34,028 nucleotides of DNA from Actinomycetota bacterium (GTDB taxonomy: Bacteria > Actinomycetota > Actinomycetes > Mycobacteriales > Mycobacteriaceae), in assembly GCA_018268465.1 (NCBI GenBank), contig JAFDWN010000009.1, positions 1 to 34,028 of the forward strand. The letters are read 5' to 3'. The position numbers and the translations under genes are program-made. Shown piece after piece: positions 7,754-15,074 of the stretch; the first letter of the stretch is position 1, and the number at the start of each line of letters is the position of its first letter. The notes under the pieces are model-generated. The model was given only the letters and a program-made list of their open reading frames with translations, did no database searches and had not been told where the DNA came from.

Positions 7754-8221
7754 ATGGCTGACACATCAGTGTTGTTCGTCTGCGTCAGTAACGCCGGAAA
7801 ATCGGTCCTGGCCGCCGGGCTCATGCGCCAGATCGCCGGACCGACCATCCACGTCAGCTCGGCGGGCACCCGCGCCAAGACCGCCGTCAACGACCTCTCG
7901 GTACAAGCCTTGGCAGAAGTCGGCGTCGACATCAGCGACCATCAGCCCGCCCAACTCACCGCGCAGATGCTCGACGACGCCGACCTGGTCGTCATCGTCG
8001 GCAGCCAAGCCCACCTCGACGAGTACTGTCCCGGCGTCACCATCCAGCGGTGGGATACCGACGAACCCTCCTTGCGCGGCATCGACGGAATCGACCGCAT
8101 GCGAATCATCCGCGACGACATCACCACGCGCGTCCAGGCCTTGGCCGCCAACCTTTCCACCGCGATCACACCACCCACCGGCCAGCCATCCCGATCCAAC
8201 GCGCGTATTGAGCGAAGCTAG
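7754..8221 (+). CDS. Mycothiol-type arsenate reductase (LMW-PTP family)
   Basis: A second, shorter reductase of the same fold, 155 aa. The P-loop is C10-VSNAG-K16-S, with lysine where classical phosphatases have arginine. This CxxNxGKS form is what I recall in actinobacterial arsenate-mycothiol transferases such as Corynebacterium ArsC1/ArsC2, so it is not a defect. The acidic loop is RWDTDEPS (D101, D103), and no relay cysteine pair like that of the upstream ArsC is seen; C92 is the only other cysteine. It would form an As(V)-mycothiol adduct released by mycoredoxin. It lies 30 bp after arsC in the same direction and probably belongs to the operon. Confidence 0.82.
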   Translation: MADTSVLFVCVSNAGKSVLAAGLMRQIAGPTIHVSSAGTRAKTAVNDLSVQALAEVGVDISDHQPAQLTAQMLDDADLVVIVGSQAHLDEYCPGVTIQRWDTDEPSLRGIDGIDRMRIIRDDITTRVQALAANLSTAITPPTGQPSRSNARIERS

Positions 8222-8225
8222 ATGT

Positions 8226-8489
8226 ATGCGTGTGGAACTTCTCACGAGCCCGGGATGTCCGAATGCGGCGGCGGCTCGGCGCTTGCTCGCCGAGTGTCTG
8301 TCTGAGGTTGATATCGCTGAAGATGTGGTGGTGGAAAGGGTCGGTGGATATCCATCGCCAACAGTGCTCGTTGATGGTATGGATGTCATGAAGCCGGGCA
8401 CTGAGCTGGCAGCTGATGCGTGCCGATTGGACCTTCCGACCAGGGATCGCGTGCTGGCGGCGCTTCGGAGTGCGACGCCGTTGACGTGA
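8226..8489 (+). CDS. Small thioredoxin-fold protein (MerB-adjacent/alkylmercury-lyase-annotated family)
   Basis: An 87-aa protein whose first strand and active-site loop read RVELLTSPGCPNAAAARRLL, with a cis-proline-type turn YPSPTVLVDG. This is the shape of small actinobacterial thioredoxin-like proteins often annotated as alkylmercury lyase or thioredoxin. Only one cysteine (C11) is at the active site; C30 and the later C in ADACRL are the others, so dithiol redox by a CxxC motif is not available. ATG 8226 is preferred to an upstream TTG at 8208 that overlaps the previous gene. It is the last gene of the arsenic run and converges on the ATPase gene. Function is unproven. Confidence 0.65.
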   Translation: MRVELLTSPGCPNAAAARRLLAECLSEVDIAEDVVVERVGGYPSPTVLVDGMDVMKPGTELAADACRLDLPTRDRVLAALRSATPLT

Positions 8490-8527
8490 TCGATCCGGGG
8501 TCTTACCCCGATGTTGCGGCCCCGAGT

Positions 8528-10507
8528 TCAGCTGGCTGCCGTGGTCTTCTGGTTGCGGGTGTGGGCCAGCCGGTGGGAGTCGGTTCCGGTTTCGATGATG
8601 GTGCCCCCGAGGGGCTTGGTGCGTCCGGCGCGCACGCCGTTGGCGATGACGACGATTTCGGCGAGTTCGTGCACCGCGACGACCGCGGCCAGCCCGAGGA
8701 CACCGGTGAGGGCGAGCGGAATGAGCACCGTAATCAATGCCAGTGAGAGGCCGACGTTTTGCAGCATGATCCGCCTCGCGCGCCGCGCGTGGGCCAGTGC
8801 TTGGGTGAGGTGGCGCAGGTCTTCACCCATCAGCGCGACGTCGGCGGTTTCGATGGCCACGTCGGTGCCCATCGCGCCCATGGCGATACCCAAATCGGCA
8901 GTGGCCAGGGCCGGGGCGTCGTTGACGCCGTCACCGACCATGGCCGTCGAGGAACGTTGGCGCATTTGACCAATTAGCGCGGCTTTGTCTTCGGGCCGCA
9001 GATCGGCATGCACGACCTCGATGCCCACCTGCTTGGCCAATGCGTGGGCGGTCGCTTGGTTGTCACCGGTGAGCATGGCCACCTGATACCCGCCGCGGCG
9101 CAGCTGGGCGACGACGTGGGCGGCTTCGGGCCGCAGCTCATCGCGCACCGCGACTGCCCCGATGATCTGGTCGTTGTCTTCGATGAGCACGGCGGTGGCG
9201 CCGGCGGCCTGCATGGCCGCGACCTGGCCGGCCAGCGGGCCGGGGTCAAGCCAGCCGGGGCGGCCCAGCCGCAATCGACGGCCATCCCGCGCGCCGGTCA
9301 ACCCGGCACCGGTGACCGCCTGCACGTCATCAGCCGGTTGCACGGGGCCCTGCGCGGCGGCGAGAATCGCTGCCGCGAGGGGGTGTTCGCTGCGGGCCTC
9401 CAACGCCGCCGCCACATCCAGCACGTGCTCGCGGGTGGCGCCGTTGGTGGTGGCGACGTCGATGACGGTGGGTGCGTTGGCGGTCAGGGTGCCTGTCTTG
9501 TCCAGCGCGATCGTGCGGACCGCGCCCAGGGCTTCCAGCGCCGCCCCGCCCTTGACCAAGACACCGAGCTTGCTAGCCGCGCCGATCGCGGCGACCACCG
9601 TGACCGGCACCGAGATCGCCAGCGCGCAAGGAGAGGCCGCCACCAACACCACCAGGGCACGTTCGATCCACACCAGCGGATCGCCCAACACGCTGCCGAT
9701 GGCGGCGATGAGGACCGCGGCGATCATGATCGCGGGGACCAGGGGTTTGGCGATGCGGTCGGCCAGGCGCTGGGCTTCGCCCTTGCGGGACTGCTCGGCC
9801 TCCACGATCGCCACGATGCGGGCCAACGAGTTGTCAGCAGCAGTGGACGTGACCTCAACCTCCAGCACGCTGGTGCCGTTGATCGACCCGGCGAACACCT
9901 CATCACCGGGCCCGGCCTCTACCGGCACGGATTCGCCGGTGATGGCCGAAACATCCAGCGCCGTGCGCCCCGACACGATCGTGCCGTCGGTGGCGACGCG
10001 TTCGCCGGGCTTGACCAGCATCCGGTCACCCACCGCCAACTCTGCTGGGGCGATGGTGGTTTCGGTACCGTCGCGGAGCACGGTGGCCTCATCGGGCACC
10101 AGCGACAACAACGCCCGCAGACCTCGGCGGGTGCGGGCGAGGGAGTATTCTTCGAGGCCCTCGCTGATGGAGAACAGGAACGCCAGCATGGCGGCCTCGC
10201 CGACCTCGCCGAGGATCACCGCGCCGACCGCGGCGATCGTCATCAGCGTGCCGACCCCGATCTTGCCCTGCGCCAGCCGGCGCAGCGTCGAAGGCACGAA
10301 CGTGTAGGCACCGATCACCAAGGCGAGCGCATACAGGCCGATTTCGACCGCATGGGGGCCGCCGGACCAGCCGACCACATAGCCGGCCAAAAGCACCACG
10401 CCCGCCACCGCGGCGGCGCGCAGTTCGGTGATCTCCCAAAGCCGTTCGGGTTCCTGCTCGTCCTCGCCGGGGCGGTCGTCGCTGCCGCAGCCGCACGCCT
10501 CACTCAT
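8528..10507 (-). CDS. Heavy-metal P1B-type ATPase with SPC metal-site motif
   Basis: Metal-exporting P-type ATPase, 659 aa, in the cytoplasmic membrane. Visible motifs are TGES (190-193) in the actuator domain, the transmembrane metal site SPC (292-294), phosphorylation site D336-KTGT, HP at 375-376 in the nucleotide domain, and GDGVNDAP (525-532). The final helix carries H613-E614. Eight membrane segments are visible. The short N-terminus has only C5, C7 (EACGCG) and no HMA domain. SPC rather than CPC, with HE in the last helix, recalls the P1B-4 class, which handles Co, Cd or Zn; I cannot fix the metal. It overlaps the upstream CmtR-like regulator by ATGA, so the two are co-expressed, and that sensor argues for Cd/Pb. 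Confidence 0.87.
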   Translation of the reverse strand: MSEACGCGSDDRPGEDEQEPERLWEITELRAAAVAGVVLLAGYVVGWSGGPHAVEIGLYALALVIGAYTFVPSTLRRLAQGKIGVGTLMTIAAVGAVILGEVGEAAMLAFLFSISEGLEEYSLARTRRGLRALLSLVPDEATVLRDGTETTIAPAELAVGDRMLVKPGERVATDGTIVSGRTALDVSAITGESVPVEAGPGDEVFAGSINGTSVLEVEVTSTAADNSLARIVAIVEAEQSRKGEAQRLADRIAKPLVPAIMIAAVLIAAIGSVLGDPLVWIERALVVLVAASPCALAISVPVTVVAAIGAASKLGVLVKGGAALEALGAVRTIALDKTGTLTANAPTVIDVATTNGATREHVLDVAAALEARSEHPLAAAILAAAQGPVQPADDVQAVTGAGLTGARDGRRLRLGRPGWLDPGPLAGQVAAMQAAGATAVLIEDNDQIIGAVAVRDELRPEAAHVVAQLRRGGYQVAMLTGDNQATAHALAKQVGIEVVHADLRPEDKAALIGQMRQRSSTAMVGDGVNDAPALATADLGIAMGAMGTDVAIETADVALMGEDLRHLTQALAHARRARRIMLQNVGLSLALITVLIPLALTGVLGLAAVVAVHELAEIVVIANGVRAGRTKPLGGTIIETGTDSHRLAHTRNQKTTAAS

Positions 10508-10881
10508 CGCGCAACCTTCTTCCGCTCAGTCGGGTGGCCGTAGTTGGGGCACAACGCCACCGCGTTGCCGGTGGCCTCCAAGACAGCTTCGGCGGCCCGC
10601 AACATGTCCAGTAGTTCCGGGCGGGCCAGCCGATACACCGAGGCGCGGCCCTGCGGCCGGAAATCCACCAGCCCGCAGTCGCGCAGGCACGCCAGATGCG
10701 CCGACACCGTCGACTGCGCCAACCCCAACTCGCCGGTCAGATCCACCACCCGCGCCTCACCGACCGCCAGCCGGCGCAGGATCGCCAACCGGGTGCCATC
10801 CGAGAGGCTGTGAAACAACGCCGTCGCCGCATCCACATTCCCGCACATCGCGGGATCGACCGAACCACTTTTCATCGCCAC
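10504..10881 (-). CDS. CmtR-like ArsR-family Cd/Pb sensor
   Basis: ArsR/SmtB repressor, 125 aa. The DNA-binding helix is QSTVSAHLACLRDCGLV (about 56-72), and the CLRDC pair inside it corresponds to the Cys57/Cys61 pair known to bind Cd/Pb in M. tuberculosis CmtR. A third thiol is in the C-terminal LCPNYGH, similar in placement to CmtR Cys102. It is translationally coupled to the ATPase gene (ATGA overlap). GTG at 10881 is used because a good -10 box ends 7 nt upstream, which predicts a leaderless mRNA starting at that codon; ATG 10875 is an alternative. It is divergent from the methyltransferase cluster, so it may regulate both directions. Confidence 0.82.
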   Translation of the reverse strand: MAMKSGSVDPAMCGNVDAATALFHSLSDGTRLAILRRLAVGEARVVDLTGELGLAQSTVSAHLACLRDCGLVDFRPQGRASVYRLARPELLDMLRAAEAVLEATGNAVALCPNYGHPTERKKVAR

Positions 10882-10887
10882 ACGACG

Positions 10888-10918
10888 ATGATAGCGTCCA
10901 ACACTATTGATCGGTCAA
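10888..10918 (-). promoter_or_regulatory. Probable leaderless promoter and operator of the cmtR-like gene
   Basis: On the minus strand TTGACC (plus 10913-10918) is followed after 19 bp by TATCAT (plus 10888-10893). The expected start of transcription is the GTG at 10881. The -35 region overlaps the inverted repeat TTGA-TCGG-TCAA (10907-10918), a possible repressor site. The 19-bp spacer is longer than ideal. Confidence 0.4.
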
Positions 10919-10991
10919 CCCCGCCAACATCGATACAACCCGATGGATGAGGACGCAGGGCGGGGACGGGCCGACCGGGAAGGAGCAGGCG

Positions 10992-11630
10992 ATGGCACTG
11001 ACTGCACTGGGCCTGTTCGCGATGTTGATGCTGGTGATCGGGGCCTGTCGGCGCCGGATCCAGCTGGCCCGCATCGGCGACAGCGGCAACCGGCGGGGTT
11101 GGCGGCCCGACGGCACCCTGGAATGGTGGGCGCTCGCGCTCGCCGACGTGGGCTATCTGCTGGTCGGCGTCGGCGCCCCAGCGGCGGCCCTGGCCGGGCT
11201 CGCCCCACTGCGTTTCGCCGACCATCTGCTGGTTCATGCGACTGGGATCGCGGTTGCGGTGGTGGGCATCGGGCTGACCTTGCAGGCCCAGCTGGGGTTG
11301 GGGGCCTCGTGGCGGATCGGGGTTGATGAGACCGAACGCACCGAGCTGGTCACCGGCGGCCCGTTCGCGATTGTGCGCAACCCGATCTTCACCACACTGC
11401 TGCTCACCCTGACCGGCCTGACGCTGATGGTGCCCAACCCGATAGCGATCGCCGGCCTGCTGATCGCGATCGCCGGCATCCAGCTGCAGGTGCGCGAAGT
11501 GGAAGAGCCCTACCTGCGCCGCGTCCACGGCCACACCTACCGCGACTACACCACCCGAGTGGGGCGCTTCCTACCGTGGCTCGGCCGCACCAGAGATGAG
11601 ACCAATGATGCTGCCCGACACTACACCTGA
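10992..11630 (+). CDS. Isoprenylcysteine carboxyl methyltransferase-like membrane protein (copy 1)
   Basis: Integral-membrane protein of the ICMT/PEMT-like family, 212 aa. An N-terminal hydrophobic helix (ALTALGLFAMLMLVIGA) and further segments precede the conserved C-terminal core: SWRIGVDE, RNPIF, EEPYLRRVHG and YRDYTTRVGRFLP. In ICMT enzymes the RHPxY/RNPxY region and the final EE motif form the SAM pocket; here RNPIFT and VEEPYL are visible. AGGAG at 10981-10985 supports ATG 10992. Its last 35 bp overlap the cyclase gene. A second copy at 13693-14304 shares these motifs. Bacterial ICMT-like proteins rarely have known substrates; the context suggests a metal-linked role, which is inference. 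Confidence 0.78.
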   Translation: MALTALGLFAMLMLVIGACRRRIQLARIGDSGNRRGWRPDGTLEWWALALADVGYLLVGVGAPAAALAGLAPLRFADHLLVHATGIAVAVVGIGLTLQAQLGLGASWRIGVDETERTELVTGGPFAIVRNPIFTTLLLTLTGLTLMVPNPIAIAGLLIAIAGIQLQVREVEEPYLRRVHGHTYRDYTTRVGRFLPWLGRTRDETNDAARHYT

Positions 11631-12309
11631 CTTCGACACGGTCGAGGCGACGGCGGCGTTTGTCGACCTGGCCGGCTACAGCATCCTCACCGAAATCTGC
11701 GGCGACCACGAAGCCGCCCAGCTCGCCGCGCGGCTTGCCGACCTGGCACAGGCTGCACTACAACCGGGCGTGAGGCTGGTGAAGACGATCGGGGACGCGG
11801 TCATGTTGACCGCCGACACACCCACCCAGATGCTGGCCACCCTCACCGACCTGGCAGAGCAGGTCGCCGGCGAGGACGGGTTCCTGGCGCTGCGCGCCGG
11901 AATCCATCACGGACCCGTCATCGCCCGCGGCGGCGACGTGTTCGGCCACACCGTCAACATCGCCGCCCGCATCACCGCACTCGCCGGGGCCGGCCACGCC
12001 GTGATCACCGACCCGATCGCGGCTGCCGCTACCCGACAAGGCCTGTCCACCCCAGCGATCGGTGCTCCGCCGCTGCGCAGCATCACCACCCCGATTCCGC
12101 TACACACGCTGGCCCTGACCGAGGCCCGCTACCCCCGCGACCCGGTCTGCGGCATGCGGATCAACCCGGAAACCGCCCGGGCGCGACGCCGCTACCAGGA
12201 CCGGGATTGGTGGTTCTGCTCGACCGACTGCGCCCACCAATTCACCACCACCCCAAGCACTTACACATCGACACTCCCGGTCACCGCCAGTGAACGGCAG
12301 CCGACATGA
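11596..12309 (+). CDS. Class III nucleotide cyclase fused to a YHS metal-binding domain
   Basis: A 237-aa two-domain protein. Residues about 18-175 are a class III cyclase catalytic domain: metal aspartates D24 (FVDLAGYS) and D67 (TIGDAVM), adenine-selecting K63 and D114 (GDVFG), and transition-state N121 and R125 (VNIAARI). All key residues are present, so it should make cAMP, most likely as a homodimer. Residues about 182-223 are a YHS domain (DPVCGMRINPE ... WWFCSTDC) with C185, C208 and C212, a small domain common in metal-transport proteins. The pairing suggests a cytosolic cyclase controlled by a soft metal. It overlaps the upstream ICMT gene by 35 bp and the next methyltransferase by ATGA. 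ATG 11605 or 11608 are alternative starts. Confidence 0.82.
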   Translation: MRPMMLPDTTPDFDTVEATAAFVDLAGYSILTEICGDHEAAQLAARLADLAQAALQPGVRLVKTIGDAVMLTADTPTQMLATLTDLAEQVAGEDGFLALRAGIHHGPVIARGGDVFGHTVNIAARITALAGAGHAVITDPIAAAATRQGLSTPAIGAPPLRSITTPIPLHTLALTEARYPRDPVCGMRINPETARARRRYQDRDWWFCSTDCAHQFTTTPSTYTSTLPVTASERQPT

Positions 12310-12950
12310 GCCGCCCCTGGGGCCGCAACCGGCTCAAATTCGCCCTGGCCGGACCGCTGTTCGAAGCCGGCAACCGGTTCATCCCCGGCCGACCCCATGA
12401 CCGGCTCGCCCAGCTCGTCGCCGACCAGAAACCGAAACGAGTGCTCGAACTGTGCGGCGGCACCGGCTACGCCGCCCGCCTGCTCGCCCGCAAATCCCCG
12501 AGCACACGAGTGGATTGCCTCGACATCTCCCCGGAAATGCTGGCCGTCGGCCGCCGCTACCTCACCCGCGCCGGGATCGGTACCGTGGCGCTGCATGAAG
12601 GTGACGCCGCCGCACTGCCGTTCGGCAATGACACCTTCGACGTGGTGATGAGCGTGTTCGGCTGGCACGAACTGCCCACCGACATCCGCCACCGCGCCAT
12701 CGACGAAGCCATCCGCGTTCTACGTCTCGCCGGCCAGGTCATCGCCATCGACCTCGACCCACCACCCACCGCCCGCACCATCTTCGAGACCTACATGCGG
12801 CTCGCCGAACGACCCCACGCCCGCGACGTCCTGGGCACCGGCCTGGCCGACGCATTCACCGCACACGGACTGGCCGTCACCACCCATCTGCCCGCGCGCA
12901 GCTGGGCCGCCCCGTTCCAGATCGTCCACGCCCACAAAAGAGGTATCTGA
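12306..12950 (+). CDS. Class I SAM-dependent methyltransferase (copy 1)
   Basis: Soluble Rossmann-fold methyltransferase, 214 aa. Motif I is VLELCGGTGYAARLL (about residues 46-60), followed by the acidic ribose contact CLDIS, then GDAAALPF and the motif IV-like FDVVMSVFGWHEL. The closest general type is UbiE/methyltransf_11. Cysteines are few (in ELCGG and VDCLD), so it lacks the conserved cysteine set of arsenite methyltransferase ArsM. Its start overlaps the cyclase gene (ATGA) and its stop abuts the DsbA-like gene, so it is embedded in one transcription unit. The substrate is unknown; membrane lipid or thiol conjugate are guesses from its neighbours. Confidence 0.8.
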   Translation: MSRPWGRNRLKFALAGPLFEAGNRFIPGRPHDRLAQLVADQKPKRVLELCGGTGYAARLLARKSPSTRVDCLDISPEMLAVGRRYLTRAGIGTVALHEGDAAALPFGNDTFDVVMSVFGWHELPTDIRHRAIDEAIRVLRLAGQVIAIDLDPPPTARTIFETYMRLAERPHARDVLGTGLADAFTAHGLAVTTHLPARSWAAPFQIVHAHKRGI

Positions 12951-13613
12951 ATGGCGCGCACCAGCCGCATCCTGCTCACCGCGTTCGTCATCGCCGCCAT
13001 GGCGATCGGGGCGCTGGTCTACCTGTCAGTGCGCGACCGCGACTCGACCACCACGGCACAGCCCGATACCGGCGAGGCCGGGCAGGTGGTGCGCGAGAAC
13101 AGCCACCGACTCAACACGGTGCCCGACAGCACGGTGACGTTCGTGGAGTTTCTCGACTTCGAATGCGAGGGCTGCCGCGCGGTCTACCCAGAGATCGAAA
13201 AAGCGCGGGCCGAATACGGCGACCGGGTGAATTTCGTGATCCGCTACTTCCCGCTGCAAGCCCACGTCAACGCCGAGCGGGCCGCCCGCGCGGTGGAAGC
13301 CGCCGCCCAGCAAGGCCAACTGGAGGCGATGTATCGCAAAATGTATGACACCCAAGCCCAGTGGGGTGAAAAGCAAACCCCAGCCGATGACGTATTCCGC
13401 GGATTCGCAACAGAACTCGGCCTGGACATGGCCGAGTTCGACGCGGCCTACGCCAATCCCGCCACCCTCGAACGCATCCAACTCGACATGGCCGACGGCC
13501 GCGCCTTGGGCGTGCAGGGCACCCCGACCTTCTTCCTCAACGACACCCGCATCCAGCCACACAGCTATGAAGACCTAGCCCAGGCCTTCGATCAAGCGCT
13601 CGCCGAGAACTAG
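12951..13613 (+). CDS. Membrane-anchored DsbA-like thiol oxidoreductase
   Basis: A 220-aa protein with an N-terminal signal anchor (RILLTAFVIAAMAIGALVYL, residues 6-25) and an extracytoplasmic DsbA/thioredoxin fold. The active site is C72-EG-C75 in FLDFECEGCRAVYP, and the cis-proline loop is GVQGTPTFFLN near the C-terminus. The helical insertion between them (about 95-165) is typical of DsbA relatives. ATG 12951 follows directly on the TGA of the methyltransferase, with AGAGG upstream, so it is co-translated. It would oxidise or isomerise thiols outside the membrane; in this cluster it may protect envelope thiols from soft metals. The fold is clear but the client is unknown. Confidence 0.87.
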   Translation: MARTSRILLTAFVIAAMAIGALVYLSVRDRDSTTTAQPDTGEAGQVVRENSHRLNTVPDSTVTFVEFLDFECEGCRAVYPEIEKARAEYGDRVNFVIRYFPLQAHVNAERAARAVEAAAQQGQLEAMYRKMYDTQAQWGEKQTPADDVFRGFATELGLDMAEFDAAYANPATLERIQLDMADGRALGVQGTPTFFLNDTRIQPHSYEDLAQAFDQALAEN

Positions 13614-13692
13614 GCGCGGCCTGCCGCATCCATCGGCTTGACCGCCCCTCTCCACATCGACACTCATCTCAGTCCGGCCAGGAGGTTCACCC

Positions 13693-14304
13693 ATGCCCGC
13701 CACCGCGCTCGTTCTCTACCTGGTCTTTGCCGTCTTAGGGTTCGGCTGGCGCAGCTGGACCCAGCACCGCCGCACCGGCTCGACCGGGTTTCGCGGCATC
13801 CACGGCCGGCCTGGCTCGCTGGAATGGTTCGCCGGCGCCGGATTCATCGCTGCCATCCTCGCCGGGGCGGCCGCACCGCTGCTGCAACTGCTCGGCATCC
13901 TCACCCCGATCGCGCTCCTGCAGGCGCCGTGGATTCAGGTGGGCGGGACGGTGCTGGCGGTGGCGGGTATCGCGGCCACCCTCTACGCCCAGCGCGACAT
14001 GGGCGAGTCCTGGCGGATTGGCGTCGACCCCAGTGAGACCACCACATTGGTGCTCCGTGGTGTGTTCGGGCTGGTGCGCAACCCCATCTTCACCGCGATG
14101 CTGATCTTCGCCGCCGGCATCACCCTGATGACCCCCAACCCGCTCGCCCTGGTCGCGTTCGTCGTGCTGCTGGCCACCATCGAGCTGCAGGTCCGCGTCG
14201 TCGAAGAGCCCTATCTCAACGCTATCCACGGCCAGGCCTACCGGGACTACTGTGAGACGGTCGGCCGGTTTGTTCCCCACATCGGACGCACCCGAATCGT
14301 CTGA
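13693..14304 (+). CDS. Isoprenylcysteine carboxyl methyltransferase-like membrane protein (copy 2)
   Basis: A 203-aa paralogue of the protein at 10992-11630, with the same arrangement: N-terminal membrane helices, then SWRIGVDPSE, RNPIFTAML, MTPNPLAL, VVEEPYLNAIHG and YRDYCETVGRFVPHIGRTR. The shared C-terminal half is nearly collinear between copies, while the N-terminal helices have diverged, so the duplication is not recent. AGGAGGT at 13680-13686 gives a strong ribosome-binding site for ATG 13693. It is followed 26 bp later by a second SAM methyltransferase, repeating the ICMT-then-methyltransferase order of the first half of the cluster. The substrate is unknown. Confidence 0.78.
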   Translation: MPATALVLYLVFAVLGFGWRSWTQHRRTGSTGFRGIHGRPGSLEWFAGAGFIAAILAGAAAPLLQLLGILTPIALLQAPWIQVGGTVLAVAGIAATLYAQRDMGESWRIGVDPSETTTLVLRGVFGLVRNPIFTAMLIFAAGITLMTPNPLALVAFVVLLATIELQVRVVEEPYLNAIHGQAYRDYCETVGRFVPHIGRTRIV

Positions 14305-14330
14305 CTGGCCGACTCGAATCGAGGTGAACC

Positions 14331-14960
14331 ATGGCCACCGGTGATCGCACCGCCCGATGGAACCGATACTGGGACAAGAAATCCCGTACCTACGACCGCG
14401 AAATCGGATTCTTTGACCGCCACCTGTTCGGCGACTCCCGCCAATGGGTCTGCAGCCAAGCGGCCGGCACCACCCTGGAAGTCGCCGTCGGCACCGGCCT
14501 CAACCTCGAGTTCTACCCCGACACCGTCACGCTGACCGGGATCGACTGGAGCGAACAGATGCTCGACCTGGCTCGTCAACGTGCCGCCGACCTCGGCCAC
14601 CCCGCCACGCTGCAACAAGCCGACGCCCACCACCTACCGTTCGACGACGCCACCTTCGACACCGTCGTCTGCACCTTCGGGCTCTGCGCCATCCCCGACC
14701 ACACCAAAGCCCTCAACGAAATGACCCGCGTCCTGCGCCCCGGCGGACAACTCATCCTGGTCGATCACATCCGCAGCAGCGTCGCCCCCGCCCGAGCCGT
14801 GCAACGCTTCCTCGAACTGTTCACCGTTCCCCTCGGCGGCGAACACTTCCTGCGCCGCCCCCTCAACCACATCCGCAACGACCCCAACCTCGACATCGAA
14901 CGCGTCGAACGCTTCAAACTCGGCCTCGTCGAACGCCTCACCGCCCGCAAACCCACGTAA
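14331..14960 (+). CDS. Class I SAM-dependent methyltransferase (copy 2, UbiE/PmtA-like)
   Basis: Soluble methyltransferase, 209 aa. RYWDKKSRTYDREIGFFDR at the N-terminus is characteristic of UbiE/phospholipid N-methyltransferase relatives. The SAM site follows: motif I LEVAVGTGLNLEFYP, acidic GIDWSEQML, ADAHHLPF, and the post-motif LRPGGQLILVDHI. The C-terminal FLRRPLNHIRNDPN is a further match to that group. GAGGTGA before the ATG is a good ribosome-binding site. It is the last gene of the element before the right end; the next 110 bp hold no gene. Lipid or small-molecule methylation is possible but not shown. Confidence 0.8.
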   Translation: MATGDRTARWNRYWDKKSRTYDREIGFFDRHLFGDSRQWVCSQAAGTTLEVAVGTGLNLEFYPDTVTLTGIDWSEQMLDLARQRAADLGHPATLQQADAHHLPFDDATFDTVVCTFGLCAIPDHTKALNEMTRVLRPGGQLILVDHIRSSVAPARAVQRFLELFTVPLGGEHFLRRPLNHIRNDPNLDIERVERFKLGLVERLTARKPT

Positions 14961-15074
14961 CCCGAGGCGAACTCACCGACCATCCAGCTAGAGCTGTCCC
15001 ACATCAACAGCTCAGCCGCGCCCTCGAAGGCTCCAAAGACTCCGACTGATGACCGGCCCCGGTGAACGGATTGA

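Noticed and set aside
7754-8221. Inactivating Arg-to-Lys change in the P-loop of the second arsenate reductase
   Set aside because: CxxNxGKS is, as recalled, the regular form in mycothiol-dependent actinobacterial enzymes, so it is not evidence of decay.
9008-10543. 511-aa open frame on the plus strand over the ATPase gene
   Set aside because: Antisense shadow of a GC-rich gene; low-complexity G/D/R/H composition and no recognisable domain, while the minus strand has all P-type ATPase motifs.
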